64,000 nt of DNA. Source: Acanthornis magna. Lineage: Eukaryota; Chordata; Aves; Passeriformes; Acanthizidae. The DNA lies in contig JAWUZG010000138.1 in assembly GCA_036785705.1 (NCBI GenBank), positions 1,815,501 through 1,879,500 of the forward strand, in the 5' to 3' direction. Shown here piece by piece: positions 1 through 13,200 of the stretch; positions within the stretch are counted from its first letter, which is position 1, and each line of letters begins with the position of its first letter. The notes below the pieces were generated by a model, which worked only from the letters and a program-made list of their open reading frames with translations, was not told where the DNA came from and searched no databases. Position numbers and translations under genes: made by a program.

Positions 1-1080
1 TAATGAGTTGGGGAAGTTTCTCCTCTGTTTGTTGCTTTTATCACAGGAATGTGCAGGTTGTCCTAACCAGCACATTGTCCCGTGCCCTGAGCAGCCCCTT
101 GGCAGCACTGCCTGCACACTGCTGCTCCTCACAGCGGTTTTGTGGCTGCTCTTTAGGCAGGATGGGGCACCCAGACTGTTCTGCACATAGCTTTTGCCAG
201 CTGATGCAGTTTGGATGTACCCTGTGGCATTTCTGATGAGGGCAGGTCTAGTTCTAGCGGTTTAGCATTACTGCAATGAAGAGTTGCCTCAAGTGCACTA
301 CAGACTACAGAAATAGCTCGTGGAAAGTGTCCTGTTCTCCTCAATGGGGCTAAAATATTTTAAAAAATGGAAATAACTTAGATCAGTTCATGGCTAAGCT
401 CTCTGTCTCCATAGGGCAGATACACACTAATGCAAAAGGGGAAGTTCTCCTATGCTGTTAGGATCCATTTGCCATCCCCAGCAAATCCATGTGACCAGGT
501 TGATTTACAGATCTCGAGAGTGTTAGATGAAAAATCATTATTTACCTCTGGCAGCTCAGCTTGGTTTGGTTTAACACATATTCTGGTGTGTTTTACAATT
601 GTTTGCACTTAAATTGTTTAGCTGTAAGATGCAAATCAACAACCCATGCTTGGGTTTATTTTCATTTTCTCTTGCCTAAACAGTATCTCCAAATACTGTG
701 TGGAATGTCTTCTGTCCTCTACAGAGTAGCCATAAACTGAAGGGATTTTTTTTTTTAGACTGACTGTGCCTGCTGGTGTTCTGCTGTGCCTGCAGCCTCT
801 GGAGAGCAAAACAGTGTGTGAGGCTTGGATTCACCTAGGTTCAAGCATCTGAACTGTAATGTCAGGTGTGAGCTGGGCAGGTAGATGCCTCTGCTGTGAA
901 TGGAGTTAGGAGCAAACAATCTTTCATTGCTAAAACTCACAAAGGTGGATTCCATCCTTTCTGTTGAATGCACGTTGCTGTTAATGTATTTCATTGGATT
1001 CAAGGGATCTCTGTATGCTCTCTGGATTTGTATTTCTTGTTTTTATCTCAACAGTTACACAGATTCTTTTCTCTTTCCAG
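1..1080 (+). other. MAP2K4: MAP2K4 intron (3' part), no other feature seen
   Basis: Sequence upstream of the first exon in the window. It ends in a good pyrimidine tract and CAG. I looked for the preceding MAP2K4 exon (ending in the residues ALFRE) in all frames and did not find it, so that exon lies to the left of the window. Confidence 0.8.
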
Positions 1081-1200
1081 GGTGACTGTTGGATCTGTAT
1101 GGAGCTCATGTCTACCTCGTTTGATAAGTTTTACAAATATGTATATAGTGTATTAGATGATGTTATTCCAGAAGAAATCTTAGGCAAAATCACTTTAGCT
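1081..1200 (+). CDS. MAP2K4: MAP2K4 exon: residues 172-211 (hinge and start of C lobe)
   Basis: A polypyrimidine tract and CAG end at 1080 and a GTGAGT donor starts at 1201. The 120 bases encode 40 complete codons from [10 protein letters not shown] to ILGKITLA in phase 0. ICMELM is the hinge linking the two kinase lobes around the ATP site. The exon is too conserved to be a pseudogene, and no preceding coding exon is visible in bases 1-1080. Confidence 0.96.
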
Positions 1201-4200
1201 GTGAGTATTTTGTTAAGCCTTTTGTTGAAGATAATTGAAAAGTTCAAAATCCTTGTTCAGAACACACTCCATGTGAAAAGCTGGTTGTTCTGTGGAGCAG
1301 AACCACTGCTGCTGTTTGCACCACACTGGGAATGCTTCTTAAGGGTGCTCATGAATTTTCAACAGTATGTAGCATGGTGTAAAAGGAGGTGCTAGGGTCA
1401 GTAATCAGTTCATAAAGAGACCCCAGGTCCACCTTCCTGCTCTGTCTTCTTGAACGTAGGCCCTAGCCCTCTCTGCAGGGATTGCTTTGTGTGCTGGGGG
1501 TGCCATCAATGGGAGTCAGCTGTCTTCTCCCAGGGAAGGTGCCTAAAAGAGATAAACCTTCTCCCCTTCCCTTGTTTGTAGAGGGAACAAGGAATTGGGC
1601 ATTTATAACCAGGACAGGTGAATCCTACCAGGCTCCAGTCTCAGGGAGTTGCCTACCTTCACTCTCAAGTGACGGGGAGCAGGTTCTGTGGGGGCTGAGG
1701 TCCCATCTCCTGGTGCCTGAGGTGGTGAAAGGAGAGGAATCCCACTGAGGGTATGTGGGTGCAACCCTGCTACACAGAGTTCACTTTCTCCCTTTGAGGA
1801 TCCCCGTAAAATTACCCTTGGATGTGCCAAAATGAACTCTTGGTTGGCTGAACACAAGGGTGAGGTGTGGCCCTGCAAAACAAACTTGTGGATTGGGTCT
1901 GGGGAGGGAGGGCTGTTGAGTGTCCTGAAACCTCTCTGCCCATAAAGATCTGTCAGGTCCCCTGGATTTCTGCAGGGGATGTCAGGCCTCTCCAGTCCAG
2001 GGAAGCTTCTGGCAGTCTTGTGCAAAGGCTCCCAAAAGCACTGGAGAACCTGGCTGATGTTTTCTTGATTTAACCTGGAAGTTCTGGCCTAATGAAAAGT
2101 CAGGTAATGAAACAGTTGTGACCTGCTGAAAAAATACAGCATAGGGCTTGAAATAGGTTATTGCTCAGGATAATTAACATCAGAGATTGTTTTAGCTCCA
2201 CCTCTTGCTCCTTTCTGCCAGAGTGGAATCTTTCCAGATCACAGGGAATGTGTGTTCGCTTAAACACATACCCTCTCTTATATCACTTTCTATTTGCAGA
2301 AAAGGTTCAGAGAAAAGTGCTTTTATTATGTGGTGTATTACAGCATTGATATATCAATGTATTAAATGCTTTTTCCCCATGTTCTTGGAGTTCCAAAAAT
2401 TTAATATTCACAGGACTCTTAGGACATCTGCTTATTTTTCATCTATTTTTCTTTCCTAGACTGTGAAAGCACTAAACCACTTAAAAGAAAACTTGAAAAT
2501 CATTCACAGAGGTGAGTTCTTCATGTCTTTTCTTAAGTTCATGTCTTTCCTTCTTGTCTATCGAAATAATTATATGAATTGTTAGCAGCCTTTGCTTCAC
2601 TCAGAGTGTAAATAGCACCTGTACCGCTGTGAGTCTGAGTGGGGGTTTTGAAGAAATGTCCCCAGTGTCTGATCTGTTGCCCTTCAGCCTGTGCTTTATC
2701 CATCTAAGTGTCATTTCAGGGCGGTTGGGCATCTGCCTCTGCCTTTGGACACGTGGCATCTCCGGGGCTGGCTCCGTGCCCTTGTGCTCCCTCGCAAGCT
2801 CCAGTGCCAAGGGGTGACGGCGACGGCGCGGCACTGCCGGCCTCAATCCTCTGCAGCTGCTCCGCTTGAAATTGAAACCTCCAGCTGTGACTTACTGGTT
2901 TAAATTTCTTTTCCCTGCAGACATCAAACCTTCCAATATTCTTCTGGACAGAAATGGAAATATTAAACTCTGTGACTTTGGCATTAGCGGACAGCTCGTG
3001 GACTCCATTGCCAAAACGCGGGATGCGGGGTGTCGGCCGTACATGGCGGTGAGTGGGGTGAGCCCTAGGCTCTGCAGGGTCTCACCGCTGTGGCAGGCCT
3101 GTCCTCAGCCTGTTTCCTGTGGGATGAACACCACCTTCATGGATGAAACTGAGCTCTGGATCGAGCGCTGCTGTGGCAGTGTCATCCAGGCTGTGGCAAA
3201 GTGCCCAAATTCCTGGTTTTTTGCTGGGTTCCTCTGCTAATGTCAGGGCTGTGGTGCTGGAGTGGAGAGGAGCTCTGTGCCTTCCTGCAGCACCAAAAAA
3301 CCAACGCCCAGGGCAGCAGGGCTGTCAGAGTGTGCGTTTGTCTTGGTCTGCAAGAAATCCATTTGCTCTGGTAAGATTATGTCACAGGACTTATTGCAGA
3401 GCAGAATTAGAGTGATTTTTGTAAACCACTTTAATTCCAAAGTGTGCCAGAACTTCATTCCAGGAGAATGTGATTCTGGAGAGCAGCAGTAGCAGAGCAG
3501 CTGTGTGGAAATTGCTGGGGCTGAGTTGTGGCTCCTGGGAGTCTGTCCTGCTTGTTTGCTGCCCTTCCCCTCCCAGAGAGAAAAGTTGTAGTGGTGATTT
3601 TGGAAGCTTTCTGAGGGCTTTAAACACTTCAGTGCTTCAGGGTGCTTTGAAAATGCATCTCTGCTCTCACATGAACCGAGGGTACCTTATGCAGGGAGCT
3701 GTATGCCTGCTGCTGTTCATGTAACTTTAGTGCCTGTATTTAATTTTTGTTACATATTTATGACTCTGTATGCTGAAAAATACTGTTTTCTGAACTCTTT
3801 TTTATCTACCACTGAGGAGAAAAAAGGAAAATATCTCTTTTTTAAGGTACGGTGCCCATCTGGCCCAGGCCATGGCTCTCAGATGGCTTTTATCTGACTG
3901 TGGTGTCCAAGGCAAAACCTGTCTGCCCTGACTCTGCAAGCACAGAGTCTGTATTTCAGAGCATTTGACCTTTTCCTTTCACTGTCCACTTAGCAGAGGT
4001 AGTTACTTACCAAGCTGAACAGGATAGTATGGATGAGATCTGTTCTTAGAGTCCAGTGCTGTGCAAAGTTCTCTGCAAGCCCCAGGCCCACAGAATTTGG
4101 TGAAATGGGGCAGTCTGTTAAATAAAGACCCTGTGAGGCTGGAGGGGAGGCAGAGAGGTGTCTGCTCTTAGTGCTCTTGGCAAGTGTGTGGAGCTCCCTG

Positions 4201-7200
4201 CAGGGAAGAGGCTGGGTTAGAGCTGCCCGGTTTGGGGTGTTGATGGGGTGGGGGATGCTGAGGGCAGCAGCAAGAGGGGTGCCTGGGAGGGCTGGGAGCC
4301 AGAGCAGTCTGCGCTGGTCTGACCAAGGCTGTGTCTGCACATTGCTCTGTGCACTTAGGGCTGTTATTGCTTGTTCCCTACACTCTGAGGTGTGTGTTGT
4401 GTCAGTAAATAGAGCTCTTGAAAAATGGCTGTCACCTTTCCCCTCTCAAGTTCAGAGAGTGATAATTACAAGAATTAATGTTCCCACCTTTTCTTTGAGC
4501 CATGGGTAGGTGGTTAGCTCTGCTCAGGCTGTTGCTGTAGTTCCTGGCATGTCTGTAGATAGCTGCAGTGCTTCCTTTCTTCAGGGATGTGGGTGGGTGA
4601 GTGCTTCCACAGCTCCTTGGTTTTCCTTTTTCCTGTCTGTCTTTCTGTCCACGTGCACTCTGTGATTTCTGCAGCTCCATCAGGAGCTCCAGACTTGAGT
4701 GGACTTTTAAGTCAGCGAAAGTGTTGCAGTTCAGTTTGTGTTTTTCAGAGCCTTGGCATGGCACAGGGTTTGTGGGGCAGCCAGCAGCTGGCAAGCGATG
4801 TGGGAGACGACTGGCCTCTTCCCTGCTGCTCTCCAGCCTCAGTGATTCCTTTGCAAGTACACAAGCATTTCCACGTTCCAGGAAGCCTGGGAAATGGGGA
4901 GATGTCCCCAGTGTGCAGGCACCTCTGCCAGCCATTTTTCCAAGCCAGCAGAGGCTGATGTCTGAAGGGATGCTGTGATCAAAGCTGGATATACCTGGGA
5001 AGGAGTCAGGCCAGCACACTCCTCTCAAAAGGAAAATAGTACTTTTTTTAGTGTGAAATAGGCCAAGAGTAGTAGCTATGTTCAGCCAGGGAGGCTCTGC
5101 TAAGGGCTGCTGGATGCTTCTCCCTGATGATAGTGTCTCGTTTTGCAAGGCCCACCGACCCCATTGCACTTGCCCCCTGAAGGACCCTGTAATACCCTGT
5201 TCCCTGGGGCTGCTCCCCGCATAGCTGTTGGTGACAATGACACTGGATGTCGGCCAGTCTGGCTGCGAGTGGTCTGAGGCAGCAGGAGCCATGTCCAGCT
5301 GCCAAGCAAGTGCTCTGTGCTTGAACCAAAATTGTTGGAGCTGTCACAGTGAGTGGCGCCTCAGCCTTGGAGCTGCAGTGCTGAGAGGTTGTTCTGCTTT
5401 TGGCTTTCAGTTCCCCTGCAATTGTTACAGTGAGCAAAGGCCTACGTGTTGGTGCCTCGTGTTCTCTGAAGGAAAGAAAGGCAGGACCAAGTTCCCAGGC
5501 TGGCCCCCTGGAGCAGCCTGGGCTGTTCGGAGCCCTCTGCACCCGTGCCCTGTGCTGGTGCCAGCGCTGGGGGTCTGCCCCAGGGGTTCCACAGCCTTCA
5601 CCCAGCCGTGGGCTGAGGCTGCTCCTGGCTAGCCCTGCATCCTCCCTGTGTGCAGCTCCCTGTGATCCCCGCCTTGCCTCTGGCTGTGTGGGTGCTGATG
5701 AGAGTGGGCTCTGTGTGCCGTGCTGGAGCTGGTGGCCTTTGTGGCATTACTGCTTTTTGCCTTCTGAGCACTCCAGTGAGCCCAACGCGTGTGTCAGAGA
5801 GGAAGGGTGAGACTGGAAGTTCTTGGTTTAGGCAGCATGAGGATGGATGTCCTGCCCTGCCCTGCCCTGCTCCTTCAGGACCTCCAGGAGCAGAGTGTGA
5901 TGGTGTCACTGGCATCCTTGGTCTCTCAGGTCCTTTTCCCAGGTCAGCTTGGAGCCACCAGCTGCAAACTGGCTTCTCACTTCTCCCTGGTGAATGTGGA
6001 CAGTCACTGCTGGCATTGGTGTCAGGCTCACTGGATGTCCTTGTGTTCATACCATTCAGGCAGAGATCAGGCCATGTATGGAAAAGGAAAATTTCCCAAG
6101 GCAGGTGACAGTGGCAGCTCTGACCCCTCTCTCCCAGCCATGGAGGGGAAGGCTGTAGGGATGCAGGAGTTGTCTGGATCCTTTTCTCAAGCAGAGCCAC
6201 TGAAAGAGCCCGTTTGAGCTTTGCATTCCTGACTCAATGTCCACATTTTCATCAGGCTTAGTTATTTATCTGCACAGGCAGGCTGTGGGTTTGAATTCAT
6301 CCTCTTGGATGCCCCTGAATATTACTGTATGTTGGGCTTCTTATTTTTTTCCTCTTGCCTCTGAAACTTGGCACCCAGTCATAATTTTTTATGACTGAGA
6401 AGACAGATTTGGGAGGAGACTGAGAGACATGTGGCACCATCCCTCTGCAAGCAGGGCCTACAGGATCCAGGCTTTGCTGCCTGTGATGAAGCAAATGCCG
6501 GGGAGATGGCTGAGCTGTGAGTGCAGCCATCCCTGCTTGCATGCCACTGCTGTCACCCACATGCTTTCAACTCAGAATGCAACCTCTGCTTACTCATCCA
6601 CTGGCAAAAATCATCCCTTAGGTTTGCCCTGCAAAAAAGAAGGTTCTCCTGTTCCAACGTGGCCCCTGAGATCACATGGCATGGAGGCTGTGCTGAGCAA
6701 CCCTGCTGCAGCTCTGAGCCTGAGTCTGTGCCTCTGTGTTTCCACCCTTGTCCTGCTGGGGACACAGCAGGATGGGATTTTCCTCCTGGGCCATTCAGGT
6801 GCTCGGCTGTACAGGCAGTTTATAGCAACCTGGCAGAGCGTGGCAGTAGCCACCTGTGTTAAGCTGACTGCTTGCCCTGAAGTATTGCAGGCAGAACATG
6901 AATTTTGTGGAGGAGAGTATTAAAAGCAGGGGGAAAAGTAATTTTGGATACTAGGATTTAAGGGGAAATGCCTAGAAGTCAGGTCTGAGAGAGTTGCCTT
7001 CAGGAGGCACTGGGTATTCAGCTGGAAAGAGCTCCTGGCTGCTGCAGATTTGCTGTGCTCAGGGCCCAACTGGCTGTGCTGGGGTGGCCCAGGGTGGCCT
7101 GTGCTGTCCTGATGAGCTCCCAGAAGGCTGATTGGAAGCCACAAGTAGCAGAATGTGACCATCAGATGCCAAGAGGGATGTGCAAGGTACCCTGGGGCCC

Positions 7201-10200
7201 AGGCAGGTGTGGGGAATGAGTGAAGGGTGATGTAGGTGCAGGGAATGTGAGGGCAGGGTTATGTAGGTGTGGGGAATGTGAGTGAAGGGTTATGCAGGTG
7301 CCAGGTGTATTGGGGTGTCTGCAGGTCCTCCCATCCTCCCAGAGCCCCTTGGGCCCTTGCCACTCATGCAGGTGAGCTGGGGGGAATCTTTCAGGAGAAG
7401 CCACAGGGGTTTGCAGTGGGACTTTTCAGCCCTGTGCCGAGCCTTTCCTACCAAGTCAGGAGTGCTCTGCACACCTGCCATGTGCTCGACATGGGCTGGG
7501 GGCTTCAGAAGTCTCCCCTGACAGCTCCACTGGCACTGCCATGGGGATGCAGAGCCCAGCCTCTTGCCTCCTCCATCAGCTCCCTGCTGCTGCAGCAGCA
7601 TGGCCCTTAGCAATGGCGCAGGCAGGATACAAGGGCAGGAGCAGGGCACAGCACCTGGTTTGGAACCAGACTCGTGTTCCTGAAATGTAAAAGCTCCCAT
7701 TTCCCATAAAAATGTATGGATTGGGGTCAGAACTGGATTTGGGGGTGGGGGTTGTGCTTTTCATGTACAACCTTTCAGAGGTGATGAGGCCAATTGAGAG
7801 GCAATGTAAAGCAGCGGAGGAAGCTTCCTGATCCTGCACCCAGACCAGCTTCTGAGTAAAAGAGATCTTTAAGAAGAGAAGCCATCTTTTAAAGCTCAAA
7901 CTGCTGGTGACTGCAGCTGGGCTGCCACCGATGACTCACTTGCGCTGAGGACCATCTGCACATTATGTTTGATTTCTGGTTAAGATGTGTGTAGACACCT
8001 TCTTGGTTCCCTTTCCCTGCTGCGTCACAGAGTCCTGTAGGATCAGCAGTGGCTCCCTTGCTCTGCTTCTAGAGTCTGCAGTGTTTGTTTGGAAGCTGGC
8101 CTGTTGCTTAGGATAACTGGGCAATTCAGTGTTTCGTAACTGACTTCAAGGACTTGCAGAGCATCCTCACCAAAACTCTGGACCCTCCATGAGGTTCTGT
8201 GAGAAAGTTCTTCGGCAGGGTTGAAATACCTGCCAGCCCTCCAAAACTGTTTCCTCACCAGAGCATCTCACGCAGCTCTTGAAAGCAGCAGTGGGGATGG
8301 TGTTGGTGTGTTAAGCTCTGGGGTGTTGGACTTTGGCCTTCCAAAATAACACCAGACAGGGAAGATCTCCATAGTCCTGTGTTAAAGATGCCTCTTCAGG
8401 TGCTGGAGAATCTGCCACAGTGCCCATGAAGTTGTCCTGGTCATTAATTATGTTCCTAATACTTCCGTTGAATATGAGTAAATCTTGTGTTAATGGCTGG
8501 CTACGGGCTGTGGTTTCTTCTCTGTTTGCAGAGTTAAGGAGCCCTGTCCTTGTCATAGCCCCTTGCCCCAGCAGGTACTTTCTGACTTTGATGTAGTCAC
8601 CTCTTGAGCTTTTCTTTGTGGAGATTAGGGGCTGAGCAGCTTATTCCCTTAAGGCAGATCAGCCTGTGTTTTATGCCTGGGCTGTAAGCCTCCATTTTTT
8701 CAAAATCCTTTTGCAAACATGGACCCTGGAATTGAGCAGATTCCTGGTGTTTGTCTCACCTGTGGTTTCTGTAACAAGAGCAGTGGCTCCCAGCGTGTTG
8801 CCCCAGTTGCACACATGTAGTCATGATGCTCCTCTGGGTTTCCTGCTCTCCTGTCCCAGGAGCCTCTGTCCCTCCCTTTGCTGCCTTTCCTGTGTCTGCT
8901 CCAGTGAGTCAGCAGCTTACCAAACGCTCCAGACACACTGGTTTTCCAGGAGCCCTTATGTGTCACATAGGTGTCACAGTTTTTATAATACGCTGAATTT
9001 AGCAATGCTAATTTTATATTTTCATGGACATTATTAGGACTAAGCTAAGGAAGGCCATCTTTGAGGTTCCATTGTAAACCTTTCCCACTCAACACACAAC
9101 AGTTACACTCTGAACTCTATCAGGTGAAGCAAATAATGCAAATTATTTGTTCTGGAGTTGGTGGGGGTCCAGACCATGCCCTGCCCTGATCCAGCTTTAT
9201 TGCAGCCACATTTACCTTTTTGAATAAGACAAATGAGGTTGTTGAGAATATGCTGTGCCAAGCCCAATGGGACCTGGTTGCCTTCAGTAATGTTCCTGTC
9301 AGTCTTTCTGTGACTAACAAGTGTGCACTGTCCACCAGCCCATCACCTTCCTGCTGTTGAGATCGAGGAATTCAGGTGTGGTTAGGAAAGCCTGCTGGGA
9401 GGGGATGGCAATCCCATGTGAATGGAAACCAGCATCTCCACCTGGAAAATGCTGCTGGAGAAGTTTTTAAATGAAACATTCTCTTGGAGTAAATGTGTAG
9501 AGGAAAGAGGAGGGGAGGAAAGGCTGTTCTCTGGAAATCTGATCTCTGCTGATAATCTCTGGGCAGTCATGGGCTTCACAGTTAGCCTGGGTGAGGGGGA
9601 GGGACAGGAAATCAAAGAGCAGAGGGGATTTTGAATGGAACATCTGAATTCAGCATCCAAGCAGGGATGAATATTTTGTCTGAAGTATTTTTTGGCAATA
9701 CTACTCTGCTCTCCTGTGTTGGTGCAGAAGTGATGCACACAGAGTCAGTGTCACTGCTGCTGTCCTGGTGGTGCAGAGTGACTGGGGAGCTCTTCATTCA
9801 TCACACCGTGTGTCCTTTGCCCTGCTGTGTCACTCCCTGGCCAAGGAGTTAGGTCATCTCCCTGGGACCAGGGCAGGCTGTGGCTTAGGATGCTGCATGA
9901 CACCTGCAGTGTCACTGCCCTACAGACCCAGAGGGAACACAGTGTTCATAGCCTTGTTCTTGGTCACCTGGAGAGGAGGGTATGACCTTAGAAAAGTAGC
10001 TTTGTACTTTGGGGACCTAAGGTTTTCTGCATTGGAGGCATCTCAGCTGAAGTTCATGAAGCTCCCCTCTAGGAGAGGGTAAGGTTTGGGTCTTGTGCTC
10101 ATTCTTTGCTCCTGATAACCCTTTACTTTCTTTTTAGTTTAGGGATGCATTGACCTAAGTAACAAATAAGTGTTTATTATGTACATTTTAATGTCATGTA

Positions 10201-13200
10201 GTCAGTTTTGAATTTGCGATGCATGTGGGATAAAACTGCCTGATTATATAACTGGTGAAAACTCGGATCTGAGCTTCAAGAATTGGGTTTTCCCAGAAAT
10301 GCTACTTCACTCTTCAGCAACATGAAACAGCTTAGGCATATAGGGAGTTGTGCATCTGTTCTGTGTCACACCCTGAGCTGTGTTTGTGTAGCTGGGGTCT
10401 GGAGGAGAGGGAGGATCTGTGCTGCCCACTGCTCATTTTTCAGTCAATATACTGCTGCTCAGGTGGACACTGAACTAGAGAGAAGCCCTGTGGCAGCCTC
10501 TACCCTTCTCTGACACATCCATACTCTGTCTCTTCATCCCATCAGCACATCCAGAGATGGGTCTCCACCTCAGCCATTTCCTTTCCTGCTTGTACTTGGC
10601 ATCACAAGGGCTCCTGACCTGAGCCAGGCTTTGTCTGCAGCCCTTGCTCCAGGTCCCCAGAGTGTGACATGGTGACACTTCCTTCATTGGTGTTAATTGC
10701 TCCCATGTCATCTACATGGAAAATTCTCAGCATTCTTCCTGCTCTGTATTTAGATGGGATTTATTTTGGTCCATCCTGCTTTCCCTTTAACTGTGCCACC
10801 ATGGTCTAGGGCCAAATCGCCGTTGCTCTGTTCAGTCAAGAGCAGGGTGCCCCTCATGGGTGTCTGGGACAACCAGCTCTGTCTCACTGGTGCCACCCAT
10901 GCCACCAGTCCCTTTGGGCAGTTTGGCCCTGCCCAGAGCAGTGCTCCCCATGCAGTCCCCTCCTTCATCTGCAGCCTGGCAGCTGCTCTGCTCTGGCACA
11001 TCCCTGTGGATCTGTGGTGTGGGGCTCACAGCACTGGCCAGGCCAGCATCCCCATAATTTGATGTGTCCTGAGCTGGTCCATCCCTGCTGGCAGCTTCCA
11101 GACATCATGGTGTGTCCCCAGCAGAGTTCAGGGCTGAGCCTCCCACTGCCATTCCCGTGCACCAGCGTCTGTCATGTTCCGTATGGGGTGTGGGACTAAA
11201 GAAGCAGTCTTTTGTCACAGGGTGGTCCTTGTTTTCCTGCAAGGTGACTCTGATTTCATGGTGGGAAGCTACCTACCAGCTGTGGAATCTTCTAATGCCA
11301 AATGCACATGGGCAGTGACCATGTGCCTCATGGAGAGTGACAGTGGTCCACAGTGCCCTGCAGCATGGGGCCATTGATAGAACCATAGAACTCTGAGTGG
11401 TTTGGGTTGAAAGGGACCTTCAGAGGTCACCTAGTCCAGCAATCCCTGCTACTCAATAGACCAGGCTCCAAGCCTCATTCAGCCTGGCCATGGACACTGC
11501 CAGGGATCCAGGGGCAGCCACAGCTTCTCTGTGCCAGGTCCTCACCACTCTCATTGTAAACAATTTCTTCCTTAAATCTAATCTAAATCTACTGTCTTTC
11601 AGTATAAAACCGTTGTCCTTTGTCCTGTCACTCCAGGCCCTGGTGAAAAGTCTTTTTGTCTTTCTTATAAGCCCCTTTTAAATATTGAAAGGCCAGAATA
11701 AGTTCTTCCCAGAATCTTCTCCAGGCTGAACAGCCCCAGCTTTCTCAGTCTGTCTCCATAGCTGAGGGGCTCAAGCCCTTGAATAAATTCTATGCCCTCT
11801 TTGGACTCACTGCAGCATCTCCACACCCTGCTTGTGTTGGGGCCCTGGAGCTGGAAGGAGGAGCTCCATGTGCTCACACGCACTGCTGCTGCTGGAGCCA
11901 GCAAGGCAGGAGGAGCTGCTGGTGCCTGGCAGGAGGGGGTCGAGGTGAGGGCAGGCAGGATAGGTGTTGCCGGGCTGCAGTCCCAGCAGAATGCTAGGGG
12001 GAGAGCCCCATGGTCTGGGCCCTGAATCCCAGGAGTGTTGGAGGGTCTGTAGGCAAACAAGTTTGCTGAGTTGATCAGTAATCTCCTGAAACAACCAAGA
12101 ACATTCACATTCTGAGTGTTTGCTGCTTATCAAACCATCCTCCCTTCAAATAAGCAAGTAGCAGGGACTGGAAATGAACATTTTCCATTCAGATCCTCCT
12201 GCAAAGTTGTGGGGAAGTTGCTGTGTTTCTGTTCCCCATATGTAAAGGCACGGATGCTCTATTAGCTCTAGATTCCTCCCCAGCTGCCCTGGCAGTCTGT
12301 TGTAGCCCCTGTGGGAGGTGTGGATGGCCCAGTGAAGGCAGGAGCTGGCTGGGAGCAGGCAGCAGCACGGGTGGACCTGCAGTGTAGATGTGATAGCTTT
12401 TGACTGAGTTACAAGAAGAGTGTGTGAAGGGCTGAGGGTAGGTTTAAGAGAGTTGAATTTTAGTCATTTTATTATTTTGTCGTCCCATCAGAAGTACTGA
12501 AACATCCATCCAAGTCATGAGTGGAATAACTAATATGTGAGCTTAAGCTGAATGGAAACCACAACCAAAGGATAAAAGAGCAAAGGAAAGGGCAGAGCTA
12601 GGAGGATGGGATAGGCAGAATGTTCTGGATATGGCCTTGGAAGCCACCTTGGCTCAAAGCAGATACTGTAACCGAGAGTGAGTGTGATAAAACATATTAG
12701 TGTCCCTGGGAAGGTGATACCCCATGCATTGAGGAGTGATGGACACAGGGCGGCCCTAGGAGAAGCTTCAAAGCCACTGAGGCTTGGCAGAAACTTCTCC
12801 CTCCTGTCTGTGGGTGTGCACGGCCTGGGCAGGTTTCCTTGGAGAAGGTGCTGGTGGCTGAGGGAAAGGGAGAGGTCTTGGGCAGCCACATGTGAGTGGT
12901 GTTTGCAAGGAGGAGAGCTGGTAGCATGGCAGAGTAATCAGGAATGCCCTGGGGCATTCCCATGGGGACTGGGAGGTGCCCTGGGAATGTGGCAGTCTGC
13001 TCCTGTGGTGGTCCACTGGAGTGTTGAGGTTGCACTGAAGGACCTGGTTCATTGCATGGCACTTTTCAGCTGCATCTGCCATGAAATGGTATTAAAATGT
13101 AGCCTACAAAGCAACCAGGGCTTTCAGAGTATTTCCTGTACCCTATAATTTAGAATTTTTTGCAATTCAGTTATCTTTATTATTGCTGTAGTCAAAACTG

